NCBI RefSeq assembly: GCF_045207655.1
Contig: NZ_CP108785.1
Location: forward strand, 1,612,001 to 1,676,000
From: Embleya sp045207655
Lineage (GTDB): Bacteria > Actinomycetota > Actinomycetes > Streptomycetales > Streptomycetaceae
Direction: 5' to 3'
DNA: 64,000 nt
The notes under the pieces are model-generated. The model was not told the origin of the DNA, did not search any database, and was given only the letters and a program-made list of their open reading frames with translations. Below, in pieces: positions 35,713 through 44,333 of the stretch. Both the position numbers and the translations under genes were made by a program. Positions within the stretch are counted from its first letter, which is position 1. Each line of letters opens with the position of its first letter.

Positions 35713-36450
35713 TCACCGACCACCCCGATGCGGCCCTCGCCCCGGGCCATCCGGTGCCGGGGCCGCACCCTCCCCCGGGGTCCGCATGCCGACGGCCCCG
35801 AGGACGTCCGGAACCACCCGAACCCCGTTGAAGCGCCACGCGACAAGCTCGGCCCGATCCACGTCGAGCCCGCCCAGGTCCAACCTCCGCCGAGCGGCGA
35901 CCCACTCCACGAGAGCCTCGGGGCGTTCGATCGGGCCGGCGAAGTGCACCAGCGTCAGATACCAGACGTCGCGCGGGTGGTCCGCCTCGAGCCACCCGTC
36001 CTCGCCCAACGCCCGGGCCAGAGCCCCGGCGAACTCGTCGGCGCAGCCGTCCTCCGGCCCCAGACACAACATCACGCTGTTCGCCGTCAAGGTCAGGCCC
36101 CGCACCCGGAAGCGGATGCTCGGACACTGCGCCGCGGCTCGGCGCAGCGAAGAGACGTAACGTGCCGCCGCCGGATCGTCCGCGGGGATCGGCGTGCGGT
36201 GCGGCTCCACCGCGCGGACGGTGATGTGTGCCGAGCCGCGGGCGCCGGTCGGCCAGTGCCCCCGTCCCGCGACGGCCAGTGCCTCGAACGCCAGCGCGTG
36301 CACCCGATCCGTGACAGCGGCCTCCGGTCTCAGGACGATCGAGGTTCCCCATCGAGGGCCGTTCGCCCTCGGCGGTTCCTGCATCTGGACCGCCCCGTCG
36401 AGAACGGCCTCCCGACCGGCCCGAAACAACCTGTCGAACACCTCGTCCAT
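35713..36450 (-). CDS. Possible 2H-phosphoesterase / 2'-5' RNA ligase-like protein
   Basis: A 245-aa soluble protein, tentatively placed in the 2H superfamily. GSAHITVRAVEPH supplies one H-x-T motif; the second in WYLTLVHFAGP is H-x-A, so one motif is degenerate. ALAFEALAVAGRGHWPTG and IRFRVRGLTLTANSVMLCL are compatible with the 2H fold. The last 25 residues are Gly/Pro/Arg-rich. ATG at 36450 or GTG at 36468 may be the start. Converges on the fusion enzyme gene. Confidence 0.6.
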   Translation of the reverse strand: MDEVFDRLFRAGREAVLDGAVQMQEPPRANGPRWGTSIVLRPEAAVTDRVHALAFEALAVAGRGHWPTGARGSAHITVRAVEPHRTPIPADDPAAARYVSSLRRAAAQCPSIRFRVRGLTLTANSVMLCLGPEDGCADEFAGALARALGEDGWLEADHPRDVWYLTLVHFAGPIERPEALVEWVAARRRLDLGGLDVDRAELVAWRFNGVRVVPDVLGAVGMRTPGEGAAPAPDGPGRGPHRGGR

Positions 36451-36610
36451 ACGCTCATGATGACCCACCCGGCCCTCGGGTATGGGGATCCCTCGTCGCC
36501 GAATTCGCCCACTCCCCTCGGCATCTCCCTCGCCGAGGACACCATCCGACCAGGACCCGCCGCGGCCCGCCCCCGCACCGCCCGGTGTCCGTCACCGGGC
36601 GCTCGACCCC

Positions 36611-37624
36611 CTATGCGTGTGCCGCCTTGACGATCATCTTCCCCGTGTTGCCGCCGCGCAGCATGGACAGGAACGCCTCCACGATCCGTTCGAATCCCAC
36701 GACGACCGTCTCGTCCGACGCGAGCCGCCCGTCGAGCAGGTGGGGCGCCGCGAACGTGTACAACTCGTCGCGCACGTCGCCGTGGTCGCGGACCAGGAAT
36801 CCCTCCATGCGCAGGCTCTTCTCCACGAAGTCCGCGTGATCGAAGCGCACGGGCGGGGTGTCCGGCCGGTTGTACTGGCTGATCGTGCCGACCCGGACGA
36901 TGCGGCCGCGTTCGCGCAGGGCACCGACCGCTGCCGCGAGGTGGTCGCCGCCGACGTTGTCGACGAATACGTCGACGCCGTCCGGCGCGGCCCGCGCGAG
37001 AAGGTCCGCGACCGGGCCTTCCCGGTAGTCGAAGACCTCGTCGTAGCCGACCTGCTCGGTCAGGTACGTCGCCTTGGCCGCCGATCCCGTACTGCCGACC
37101 AGTCGCCCGACACCCAACAGGCGCGCGAAGCGGCCGACGGCGGTGCCGACCCCGCCCGCCGCGCCGGAGACGAACAGGTCGTCGCCCTCGCGGAGCCGGG
37201 CGATGCGGGTGAGGGCGACGTACGCGGTCAGTCCCGTACCGCCCAGCAGACCCAGGTGCGCGGACGGCGCAACGCCCGGCAGTTCGGGAAGCGGTTGCAC
37301 CTCGTCCGGACCGACCACCGCGTGCGTGCGCCAGCCCCGGCGGTGGAAGACCAGCGCGCCCTCGACCAGCCCCGGATCGTGGGAGGCGACGACCAGCCCG
37401 ACCGTACGCCCCTCCAGCGGTGCGTTCAGGGCGAACTCGCCGTCCATCATCTCGCGGTGGTACGGGTCGACGGACCAGTACAGGTTCTCGACCAGCGCCG
37501 TGCCCCGAACCGGCTCGGGCACCGGCGTCTCGACGAACCGGAACTGGTCGGGCGTGGGGAAGCCGCTGGGACGGGCGGTCTGCTGGACGGTGACCGCCGT
37601 GCTGTTCGGCAGGAGCGAGTTCAT
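36611..37624 (-). CDS. NADP-dependent oxidoreductase, quinone-reductase/MDR family
   Basis: Medium-chain reductase of 337 aa without zinc ligands, close to leukotriene B4/prostaglandin reductases and plant zeta-crystallin-like enzymes. YWSVDPYHREMM and GFVVASHD-type start, the NADPH site FVSGAAGGVGTAVGRFARLLG, GVDVFVDNVGGDHL and VRVGTISQYN are diagnostic. It reduces the double bond of an alpha,beta-unsaturated carbonyl; the natural substrate is unknown. ATG at 37624 has no strong ribosome site. It is divergent from a LysR gene with matching dyads between them. Confidence 0.92.
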   Translation of the reverse strand: MNSLLPNSTAVTVQQTARPSGFPTPDQFRFVETPVPEPVRGTALVENLYWSVDPYHREMMDGEFALNAPLEGRTVGLVVASHDPGLVEGALVFHRRGWRTHAVVGPDEVQPLPELPGVAPSAHLGLLGGTGLTAYVALTRIARLREGDDLFVSGAAGGVGTAVGRFARLLGVGRLVGSTGSAAKATYLTEQVGYDEVFDYREGPVADLLARAAPDGVDVFVDNVGGDHLAAAVGALRERGRIVRVGTISQYNRPDTPPVRFDHADFVEKSLRMEGFLVRDHGDVRDELYTFAAPHLLDGRLASDETVVVGFERIVEAFLSMLRGGNTGKMIVKAAHA

Positions 37625-37669
37625 GGCACGGACCGTATGCAGGAATGGGCGGGCCGGGCAGAGGGTTGC

Positions 37670-37706
37670 GCTCATGACCGATTCGTATCCATGAGCCACG
37701 CTCATG
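37670..37706. promoter_or_regulatory. LysR operator: GCTCATG/CATGAGC/GCTCATG
   Basis: Three 7-mers of alternating direction: GCTCATG (37670-37676), CATGAGC (37690-37696) and GCTCATG (37700-37706). The last two form a perfect CATGAGC-CAC-GCTCATG dyad containing the LysR T-N11-A pattern; the first and second form another with a 13-bp spacer. They lie between the divergent reductase and LysR genes. Confidence 0.78.
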
Positions 37707-37725
37707 GCAGCAGGTGGGAGCCCTG

Positions 37726-38658
37726 ATGACGGCCCGAGCCGACCTTTCTCCGCAAGAGCTGCGGATCCTCGTCGCCGTGGCCGACGAGGGAGGGTTCTCG
37801 GCCGCGGCCGCAGCGCTGGGCAGCACTCAATCGGGTGTCTCGCACGCGATGCGCGGCATCGAACGCAAGGTCGGTGCGGTCCTGTTCGAACGCGGCCGGA
37901 CCGGGGCCCGACCCACGCCGGCGGGTACGACGGCCGCGGCCCACGCGCGGCGCGTGTTGCGAATGCTGGATGTCCTGGTCGTCGAGGCACGCGGGGCCGG
38001 TCGGGGCGCCGGCATGGGCGACGGAGCCGCCGGCGGATCGCTGCACATCGCCGCGTTCCGCAGCGCCGCCCTGCACCTGCTGCCGCCGGTGCTGGCACGG
38101 CTCACCGCCCGCCACCCGGATATCGAACCACGGGTGCGGATCGTGCGGGAGGTCGGTCCCGGCACCGCCGGGGAGGTTGCCGAGGGGCGCGCGGACGTGA
38201 GTATCGCGACCCTGGGGACGCCGACGCCGCCGGGCCTGGTCGGGGGTGTCCTGCTGGAGGAGCCCTACGCGTTGGTGCATCCCGCCGGGCATCCCGATCC
38301 CCGCTCACTGCCGCTGGTCGACTGGACCGAGAACTGTTCCTCGTACACGCGCGAGTGGTGGGCGACCCAGGACTGGATCCCCCGCGCCACGGTCGAGGCG
38401 GAAGACGACGGAGCCGTCCTCGCCATGGTGGCCGGCGGTTTCGGCATGGCGATCATGCCCGCGCTCTCCCTCACCGACACGCCGCCCTCCGTGGAGGTCG
38501 CCGACCTCGGCCCGAAGCGCCCGACACGCTCGGTGGGTTACCTCACCACCCCCGAACTCGCCGCGTCCGCCGCGGTCGGAGCACTCGTCCGCGAACTCCG
38601 CCTCGCCCACGCGTCCCGGATACCCCCGAACCCGTCGTCGCGGGTCGGTGTCGGGTGA
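37726..38658 (+). CDS. LysR-family regulator
   Basis: A 310-aa regulator. HTH: LRILVAVADEGGFSAAAAALGSTQSGVSHAMRGIERKVGAVLFERG. The effector domain starts at about residue 100 (GSLHIAAFRSAALHLLPPVLARLTARHPDIEPRVR). The start is ATG at 37726 with GGTGGGAG upstream; GTG at 37714 is an alternative. It is divergent from the MDR reductase, its likely target, via the dyads at 37670-37706. Confidence 0.93.
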   Translation: MTARADLSPQELRILVAVADEGGFSAAAAALGSTQSGVSHAMRGIERKVGAVLFERGRTGARPTPAGTTAAAHARRVLRMLDVLVVEARGAGRGAGMGDGAAGGSLHIAAFRSAALHLLPPVLARLTARHPDIEPRVRIVREVGPGTAGEVAEGRADVSIATLGTPTPPGLVGGVLLEEPYALVHPAGHPDPRSLPLVDWTENCSSYTREWWATQDWIPRATVEAEDDGAVLAMVAGGFGMAIMPALSLTDTPPSVEVADLGPKRPTRSVGYLTTPELAASAAVGALVRELRLAHASRIPPNPSSRVGVG

Positions 38659-38869
38659 CGTCCTCGAACACGACGGCGGGCGCAACGCCGAACACACCGT
38701 CCGACGCCACCTCCGCCGACGCCACCTCCGCCGGCGCCTCCGACACGGTGGCCCGCCTCGGCCCGCCGGCGGCCGGCGGTGGGTCCTGCGTGTCCGGCCG
38801 GGGACCCACCACCGCGCCATCCCTGGTGCGGGCCGACCGAGTGGCCCGCATCGGCCCGAGCTGCGGAAA

Positions 38870-40570
38870 CTACGGAGCCGGCACCGAGGACAGTTCGTCC
38901 GCCAGATCGTCGAGCCCCAGCGAACCCTGCGACAACGCCGCCATGTGCCAGGCCTTCAGATCGAAGGCCGCGCCCTGGGCCTTCCGCGCGTTCTCGCGTC
39001 CCAGGAGCCAGACGCGTTCGCCGAGCTTGTAGCCGATGGCCTGGCCGGGAATGGTCAGATAGCGGGTGAGCTCGCTCTCCACGAAGTCGGCGGGCCGGCT
39101 GCTGTGCATACCGAAGAACTCCTGCGCCAGTTCCGGAGTCCAGCGCTCGCCGGGGTGGAACGGGGAGTCCGCGGGGATCTCCAGCTCCAGATGCATCCCG
39201 ATGTCGACGATGACCCGGGTGGCGCGCATCATCTGGGCGTCGAGGTAGCCCAGGCGCTGCTCGGCGTCGGTGAGGAAGCCGAGTTCGTCCATCAGGCGCT
39301 CGGCGTACAGTGCCCAGCCCTCGGCGTTGGCGCTCACCCCACCGATGGTGGCCTGGTAGCGGGACAGGTCGCCCGCGACGAGCGTCCACTGCGCGAGTTG
39401 GAGGTGGTGGCCGGGCACGCCCTCGTGGTACCAGGTCGACACGAGGTCGTAGACCGGGAACCTGGTCCGGCCCATGGTCGGCAGCCACGTGCGGCCCGGA
39501 CGGGTGAAGTCCTCGGACGGCGGCGTGTAGTACGGCGCGGCGGCGCTCCCGGGCGGGGCGATGCACGACTCGACCTTGCGCACCTGCGCGGCGAGTTCGA
39601 AGTGCGTGCCGTCGAGGCGGTCGATCGCCTGGTCCATCAGGCCCTGTAGCCATGCCTGGACCTCGTCGACGCCATCGATGTGCGTGCCGTGCTCGTCGAG
39701 GTGGGCGAGCGCGACCCAGGGCGTCGCGGCGCCGGGGAGGACCTTCTCGGCCTCCTCCCGCATCTCGCCCAGGAGACGGTGGTACTCCGACCAGCCGTAG
39801 GCGTAGGCCTCGTCCAGGTCGAGGTCCGTGCCGTTGAAGAAGCGCGACCACAGCGCGTACCGTTCGCGCCCGACGATGTCGGGCGCGCCGGCGATGGTGG
39901 GGGCGTACACGTCCCGCATCCAGTCGCGCAGCGCCGTGACGGCGACGGTGGCGGCGCGGGCGGACTCGTCGAGTTCGGTACGCAGCGCCTCCGGTCCGGC
40001 GGCGGCGAAGTCCTCGAACCAGCCGCGTCCGTTGCCGTCGGTGTCGGCCCACTCGCCGAGTTGCTCGACGCACGTCGCGGTCGGGCGAGGGCTCGCGTAC
40101 AGCTTGCGCTCCAGGCCCAGGGCGAGCGACGCGCGATAGCCCTCCAGCGCGCCCGGCACCGCGCGCAGGCGCTCGGCGATCGCGGACCAGTCCTGCTCGG
40201 TCTCGGCGGGCGTCACGGGGAACACCTCGCGGACCTCGTGCAGCGGCGTACCGAGGTTGCCGACGGCGCGCAGGCCCTCGCCGGCCTCGTGCACCGCGAG
40301 TTGCGCGGTCAGCCGCTCGCGGAGCAAGCGCGCACAGCGCCGCTCGATGTCGCTGTCCGCGCCGGGCAGTTGCTCGGCTTCGGCGAGCCTGGCGAGGGTG
40401 GCCCGCGCAAGGTCGGCGCGCACCTCCTGCCCACCGGGGGAGAGATCGGGCAGCTTGGCGGAGCTGGCCGGGACACCGAGGTAGGTTCCGGTGACCGGGT
40501 CGAGCGCGATGAGTTCGTCGACGTACGTGTCGGCGACCTGACGGGGCAACGAGGGGCTGTTGTCTGACAT
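38870..40570 (-). CDS. DUF885 family metallopeptidase
   Basis: A 566-aa protein of the DUF885 family, believed to be zinc peptidases. STWYHEGVPGHHLQLAQW supplies HExxPGHH-type metal ligands and the acidic ANAEGWALYAERLMDELGF a third; DAQMMRATRVIVDIGMHLE and FFGMHSSRPADFVESELTRYLTIPGQAIGYKLGERVW are further family blocks. The start is ATG at 40570 with GAGGATGTCCAC upstream; the frame to 40696 runs through the intergenic region. No signal peptide, so it is cytoplasmic. Divergent from the HSP18-type regulator with a 29-nt palindrome between them. Confidence 0.9.
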   Translation of the reverse strand: MSDNSPSLPRQVADTYVDELIALDPVTGTYLGVPASSAKLPDLSPGGQEVRADLARATLARLAEAEQLPGADSDIERRCARLLRERLTAQLAVHEAGEGLRAVGNLGTPLHEVREVFPVTPAETEQDWSAIAERLRAVPGALEGYRASLALGLERKLYASPRPTATCVEQLGEWADTDGNGRGWFEDFAAAGPEALRTELDESARAATVAVTALRDWMRDVYAPTIAGAPDIVGRERYALWSRFFNGTDLDLDEAYAYGWSEYHRLLGEMREEAEKVLPGAATPWVALAHLDEHGTHIDGVDEVQAWLQGLMDQAIDRLDGTHFELAAQVRKVESCIAPPGSAAAPYYTPPSEDFTRPGRTWLPTMGRTRFPVYDLVSTWYHEGVPGHHLQLAQWTLVAGDLSRYQATIGGVSANAEGWALYAERLMDELGFLTDAEQRLGYLDAQMMRATRVIVDIGMHLELEIPADSPFHPGERWTPELAQEFFGMHSSRPADFVESELTRYLTIPGQAIGYKLGERVWLLGRENARKAQGAAFDLKAWHMAALSQGSLGLDDLADELSSVPAP

Positions 40571-40703
40571 GTGGACATCCTCATACGGCGAGGGCACCGC
40601 CGTCACGCGGAGTTCCCATCCCGTCCGCGATCGCACGCGCCCGCGGGGCACGCCGAGGTGCTCACCAACCGTGAGCGTCTGGACGCGCTCGCACACTCCG
40701 CCC

Positions 40704-40732
40704 TATCGTGTCGTCGCTACGACGACACGATA
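40704..40732. promoter_or_regulatory. 29-nt perfect palindrome (TATCGTGTCGTCG-CTA-CGACGACACGATA)
   Basis: Two 13-bp arms match without error around a 3-bp spacer: TATCGTGTCGTCG (40704-40716) and CGACGACACGATA (40720-40732). It is 133 bp upstream of the peptidase start and 43 bp upstream of the regulator start. Its length and perfection suggest a TetR- or GntR-type operator or a hairpin. It is not a CIRCE or HAIR element. Confidence 0.85.
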
Positions 40733-40742
40733 TGGCGTCGCC

Positions 40743-40774
40743 GAGGAGACGACTCCGGCCGAGGAGACGACTCC
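40743..40774 (+). repeat. Direct repeat GAGGAGACGACTCC x2
   Basis: Two exact 14-bp copies (40743-40756 and 40761-40774) with a 4-bp spacer, the second supplying GAGGAG just before the ATG at 40776. The mRNA therefore has two candidate ribosome sites, only one at usable spacing. Confidence 0.75.
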
Positions 40775-40775
40775 C

Positions 40776-41528
40776 ATGGGCACCAAGGGAACGGGGCGCG
40801 AGGGGACGGGGCACACGGGCATGGGGTACGACGAGCGCAACCCGGGGCCGACGCTCGGCACGGCATCCGGCCGTGTCCCTGCCGCCCCGACCACCATGGA
40901 CACCGGTGTGGCCCTCGGGCGGATCCGGGACGCGATGCGCGCGGCCCGGGAGCCGATGCGTTCACCCGATACGTCCGACCCGCCGTTGAGCGCGAACCAG
41001 GTGCTGGTCGCGCTCACCCTGCTGCGCGAGCTGCGCTTGGAGATCGCCGGCTGGGAGCCCGATCTGATCGAGGCCGCCCGGCGGTTGGGGACGAGCTGGG
41101 CGGATCTGGCACCGGCCCTGGGCGTGGCCGGCCGGCAGGCGGCCGAACGGCGCTATCTGCGGCTTCGACCCGCCCCCGACGGTTCGACGGCCACCGGCGA
41201 GCAGCGGGTGGCCGCCGAGCGGGACCGGCGGGCCGGTGACCGGGCGGTGGCCGGCTGGGCCCGGACCCACGCCGCCGGCCTTCGGCAATTGGCCGGGCAG
41301 ATCGGCGCCTTGACCGACCTGCCGGCCGGCGCCGAGCCCGACCTGGCCGCGCTGCGACGGGCGCTGGGCCGGGACGATCCCGCGGACCTCCTGGGTCCGC
41401 TGGCCGAGGCCCGCGGCCATCTACAGCCCGGCCATCCGGCGCTGGCCGAGCGGGTCGGCGTCGTGGTTCGCAGTACCGCCGAGGTGCGCCGGGCGTGCGA
41501 TCACCGCCGCCGGGCACGGCAGCGGTGA
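40776..41528 (+). CDS. HSP18-type transcriptional regulator (streptomycete family)
   Basis: A 250-aa protein resembling proteins annotated as HSP18 transcriptional regulators that precede htpG or hsp18 in streptomycetes. The motif is LSANQVLVALTLLRELRLEIAGWEPDLIEAARRLGTSWADLAPALGVAGRQAAERRYLRLRP, in which SWADLAPALGVAGRQAAERRY is the probable HTH. The first 45 residues are Gly/Thr-rich. ATG at 40776 is used; MDTGVALGRI at 40899 is the alternative where conservation begins. It lies directly before htpG, which it may control. Confidence 0.75.
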   Translation: MGTKGTGREGTGHTGMGYDERNPGPTLGTASGRVPAAPTTMDTGVALGRIRDAMRAAREPMRSPDTSDPPLSANQVLVALTLLRELRLEIAGWEPDLIEAARRLGTSWADLAPALGVAGRQAAERRYLRLRPAPDGSTATGEQRVAAERDRRAGDRAVAGWARTHAAGLRQLAGQIGALTDLPAGAEPDLAALRRALGRDDPADLLGPLAEARGHLQPGHPALAERVGVVVRSTAEVRRACDHRRRARQR

Positions 41529-41590
41529 ACGTCCCGCGCGTTCCCGGTCCGCGCCATATCGGTTCATCGTCACGTTCTCGTCCGGACAAG

Positions 41591-41616
41591 TTTCATCCCG
41601 ACATGTTTCATCCCGA
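41591..41616. repeat. Direct repeat TTTCATCCCGA x2 upstream of htpG
   Basis: Exact 11-bp copies at 41591-41601 and 41606-41616, 15 bp from start to start, in the 102-bp gap before htpG and just upstream of AAAGGAG. A possible binding site for the adjacent regulator. Confidence 0.6.
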
Positions 41617-41630
41617 AAGGAGACCCCAGG

Positions 41631-43556
41631 GTGGGTAGCAGCGTCGAAACGCTGGAATTCCAGGCCGAGACCCGTCAGTTGCTCCAGTTGGTGATCCACT
41701 CGATCTACTCGAACAAGGACATCTTCCTGCGCGAGCTGATCTCGAACGCCTCCGACGCACTGGACAAGCTGCGGCTGGAGTCCCTGATCGACTCCGACCT
41801 CGAGGTCGACACGTCCGACCTGCACATCGCCTTGGTCGTGGACAAGGACGCCCGCACGCTGACCGTCCGCGACACCGGGATCGGCATGAGCCGGGACGAC
41901 ATCGTGGACCTGATCGGCACGATCGCCAAGTCCGGCACCGCGGGTCTGCTGGAGAAGATCAAGGAGGCCAAGGAAGCCAAGGACACCGTCGCGGCGCAGA
42001 GCCTGATCGGGCAGTTCGGCGTCGGCTTCTACTCGGCGTTCATGGTCGCCGACAAGGTCACCCTGCGCACCCGGCGGGCCGGCACCGACTCCGGCACCGA
42101 GTGGGAGTCCGACGGTGAGGGCACCTACACCATCGGGGCCGTCGACGACCTGCCCGTGGGTACCTCGGTCACCCTCCACCTCAAGACCGCCGACAGCGAG
42201 GACGGGCTGGCCGACTACCTGGCCGATTGGAAGATCCGCCAGATCGTCAAGCAGTACTCGGACTTCATCCGCTGGCCGATCCGGATGGCCACCGAGCGCA
42301 CCGACGCCGACGGCGTCACCACGCACGGGGTCGACACGCTCAACTCGATGAAGGCGCTGTGGGCCCGGCCGCGCAGCGAGGTGACCGAGGCCGAGTACAG
42401 CGAGTTCTACCAGCAGATCAGCCACGACCGGCTCGACCCGGCCGAGACCATCCACATGCGCGCCGAGGGCAACTTCGAGTACGAGGCGCTGCTGTTCATC
42501 CCGTCGCAGGCCCCGTTCGACCTGTTCTCCCGCGAGACCAAGAGCGGCGTGCAACTGTACGTCAAGCGGGTGTTCATCATGGACGACTGCGAAGCGCTGA
42601 TGCCGAACTACCTGCGCTTCGTCAAGGGTGTCGTGGACGCGCACGACCTGTCGCTGAACATCTCCCGCGAGATCCTGCAGCAGGACCGGCAGATTCGCGG
42701 CGTGCGCCGGCGCCTGGTCAAGAAGGTCCTCGGCGCGATCAAGGACATGCAGGCCAAGGACGCCGAGCGCTACACGACGTTCTGGGCCCAGTTCGGCCGC
42801 GCGTTGAAGGAGGGCCTCTTCGAGGACCCCGACAACACCGAGGCCCTGCTGGAGCTGGTGTCCGCCGCCTCCACGCACGACGCGGAGAAGACCACCACGC
42901 TGCGCGAGTACGTCGAGCGCATGAAGGACGGTCAGGACGCGATCTACTACCTGACCGGCGAGACCCGCGCGATGGTGGAGAACTCGCCGCACATGGAGGC
43001 GTTCGCCGCCAAGGGGTACGAGGTCCTGATCCTCACCGACCCGGTCGACGAGGTCTGGGTCGACCAGGTCCCGGCCTTCGACGGGCACAGCCTGCAGTCC
43101 ATCGCCAAGGGACAGGTGGACCTCGACGAGCCGGCCGACGGCGACGAGGAGGCCGGGTCGGAGAAGGCCAAGCGCGAGCAGGACTTCGCCGCCCTGCTGC
43201 CGTGGCTGACCACGACCCTGTCCGAACAGGTCAAGCAGGTCCGGCTGTCGTCGCGGTTGACCACGTCGGCGGCGTGCATCGTCGGCGACGCCAACGACAT
43301 GACCCCGACCCTGGAGAAGATGTACCGGGCGATGGGTCAGCAGATGCCCCCGGTCAAGCGCATCCTGGAGCTCAACCCGACGCACCCGCTGATCACCGCG
43401 CTGCGCTCGGCGCACGAGGCGAACGCCGACGACCCGGCGCTGGCGGACGTCGTCGAGCTGGTGTACGGCGGCGCGCTGCTCGCCGAGGGCGGCGACCTGC
43501 CCGACCCGGCCCGCTTCACCCGCCTGCTGACCGACCGCCTGGCCCGCGGCCTGTGA
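41631..43556 (+). CDS. htpG: Molecular chaperone HtpG (Hsp90)
   Basis: Bacterial Hsp90 of 641 aa, the normal length. The GHKL ATPase domain is at residues about 1-220: ELISNASDALDKLRL, DTGIGMSRDDIVDLIG, GQFGVGFYSAFMVAD. The middle domain has DLFSRETKSGVQLYVKRVFIM and SLNISREILQQDRQI, the dimerisation domain the rest. The start is GTG at 41631 behind AAAGGAGACCCCAGG. It lies after the HSP18-type regulator and ends at a strong terminator. Cytoplasmic ATP-driven folding of client proteins under stress. Confidence 0.98.
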   Translation: MGSSVETLEFQAETRQLLQLVIHSIYSNKDIFLRELISNASDALDKLRLESLIDSDLEVDTSDLHIALVVDKDARTLTVRDTGIGMSRDDIVDLIGTIAKSGTAGLLEKIKEAKEAKDTVAAQSLIGQFGVGFYSAFMVADKVTLRTRRAGTDSGTEWESDGEGTYTIGAVDDLPVGTSVTLHLKTADSEDGLADYLADWKIRQIVKQYSDFIRWPIRMATERTDADGVTTHGVDTLNSMKALWARPRSEVTEAEYSEFYQQISHDRLDPAETIHMRAEGNFEYEALLFIPSQAPFDLFSRETKSGVQLYVKRVFIMDDCEALMPNYLRFVKGVVDAHDLSLNISREILQQDRQIRGVRRRLVKKVLGAIKDMQAKDAERYTTFWAQFGRALKEGLFEDPDNTEALLELVSAASTHDAEKTTTLREYVERMKDGQDAIYYLTGETRAMVENSPHMEAFAAKGYEVLILTDPVDEVWVDQVPAFDGHSLQSIAKGQVDLDEPADGDEEAGSEKAKREQDFAALLPWLTTTLSEQVKQVRLSSRLTTSAACIVGDANDMTPTLEKMYRAMGQQMPPVKRILELNPTHPLITALRSAHEANADDPALADVVELVYGGALLAEGGDLPDPARFTRLLTDRLARGL

Positions 43557-43625
43557 GCGACGGCCGACGCCCCGCCACGGCCTGAACCACCGGCCGAGCG
43601 GCGGCCATGCCGACGGGCACCCCAT

Positions 43626-43667
43626 GCACAGGCCCCGGAACCCGAACACCGGTTCCGGGGCCTGTGC
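43626..43667 (+). terminator. Strong hairpin terminator after htpG
   Basis: A perfect 17-bp stem, GCACAGGCCCCGGAACC (43626-43642) and GGTTCCGGGGCCTGTGC (43651-43667), 8-nt loop, 69 bp past the htpG stop. The most stable hairpin in the window. Also serves the convergent DHFR-like gene. Confidence 0.95.
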
Positions 43668-43730
43668 CCGTGCGGGGCAGCCTTGCGCGGGCCCGTGGCA
43701 CGGTCGCGGTGGTGCTTTCGATCGGCCGGG

Positions 43731-44333
43731 TCAGCGGATTCGGTCGTAGACGACGGACACCGTGCCGTGTTCGCCCGCGATCTGGCCGGCGAGTGCCCAC
43801 TTCCCCGCAGGCAGGCCGTCGTCGAACAGGCGCGGTCCGCCGCCGAGGAAGAGGGGGAAGATCGTGAGCGCGAGGCGGTCGACCTCGTCGGCGGCGAGCA
43901 GGGCCTTGATGACGCTTGCGCTGGCGAGTACGAGGATGTCGCCGCCCTCAGTCGCCCGCAGGTCGGTTATCGCCTCGGCGGTCGGCTTGTCGACGATCGT
44001 CGTCCGCTCCCAGGGCGCCTGGTCGAGGCTGGAGGAGAGGACCACCTTGTCGGCCTCGACCAGCCACTTGGCGAAGCCCACGTCGCGCGGGTCGGCGCCC
44101 TCCATGTCGATGACGGTGGGCCAGAAGCCGAGGAAGCCCTCGGCGTTGACCCGCCCGAGCAGGGCCGTCGTCGCCGGCTCACAGAGGGCGGTCAGATGGT
44201 CGCGGGCGACGTCGGTGTGCGCGTACGGCATCACCCAGCTCATGTCGAGCGGGTTGTCCGGCCCGGCGTAGTGGCCGTCGAGGGAGAGGGCGATGTTGGT
44301 GACCACCCGGCGGTTGACGGTCTGCTCGGTCAC
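43731..44333 (-). CDS. Dihydrofolate-reductase-like (RibD C-terminal) protein
   Basis: A 200-aa NADPH-dependent reductase-like protein of the RibD_C family common in streptomycetes. VVTNIALSLDGHYAGPDNPLDMSW, TTALLGRVNAEGFLGFWP, KVVLSSSLDQAPWERTTI, GGDILVLASASVIKALLAADEVDRLALTIFPLFLGGGPRLF are the blocks. It is not true DHFR; the substrate is unknown. GTG at 44333 overlaps the stop of the upstream ArsR-AHSA1 gene (GTGA), so the two are translationally coupled. Ends facing the htpG terminator. Confidence 0.9.
   Translation of the reverse strand: MTEQTVNRRVVTNIALSLDGHYAGPDNPLDMSWVMPYAHTDVARDHLTALCEPATTALLGRVNAEGFLGFWPTVIDMEGADPRDVGFAKWLVEADKVVLSSSLDQAPWERTTIVDKPTAEAITDLRATEGGDILVLASASVIKALLAADEVDRLALTIFPLFLGGGPRLFDDGLPAGKWALAGQIAGEHGTVSVVYDRIR

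Noticed and set aside
35676..35750. 24-codon minus-strand frame starting with ATG (ends KGRAFS)
   Set aside because: Overlaps the 3' end of the 2H-like gene, has no clear ribosome site and is too short to judge; could only be supported by conservation.
38703..38755. Short direct repeat GACGCCACCTCCGCC in the gap after the second LysR gene
   Set aside because: Only two copies in compositionally biased DNA; no function inferred.
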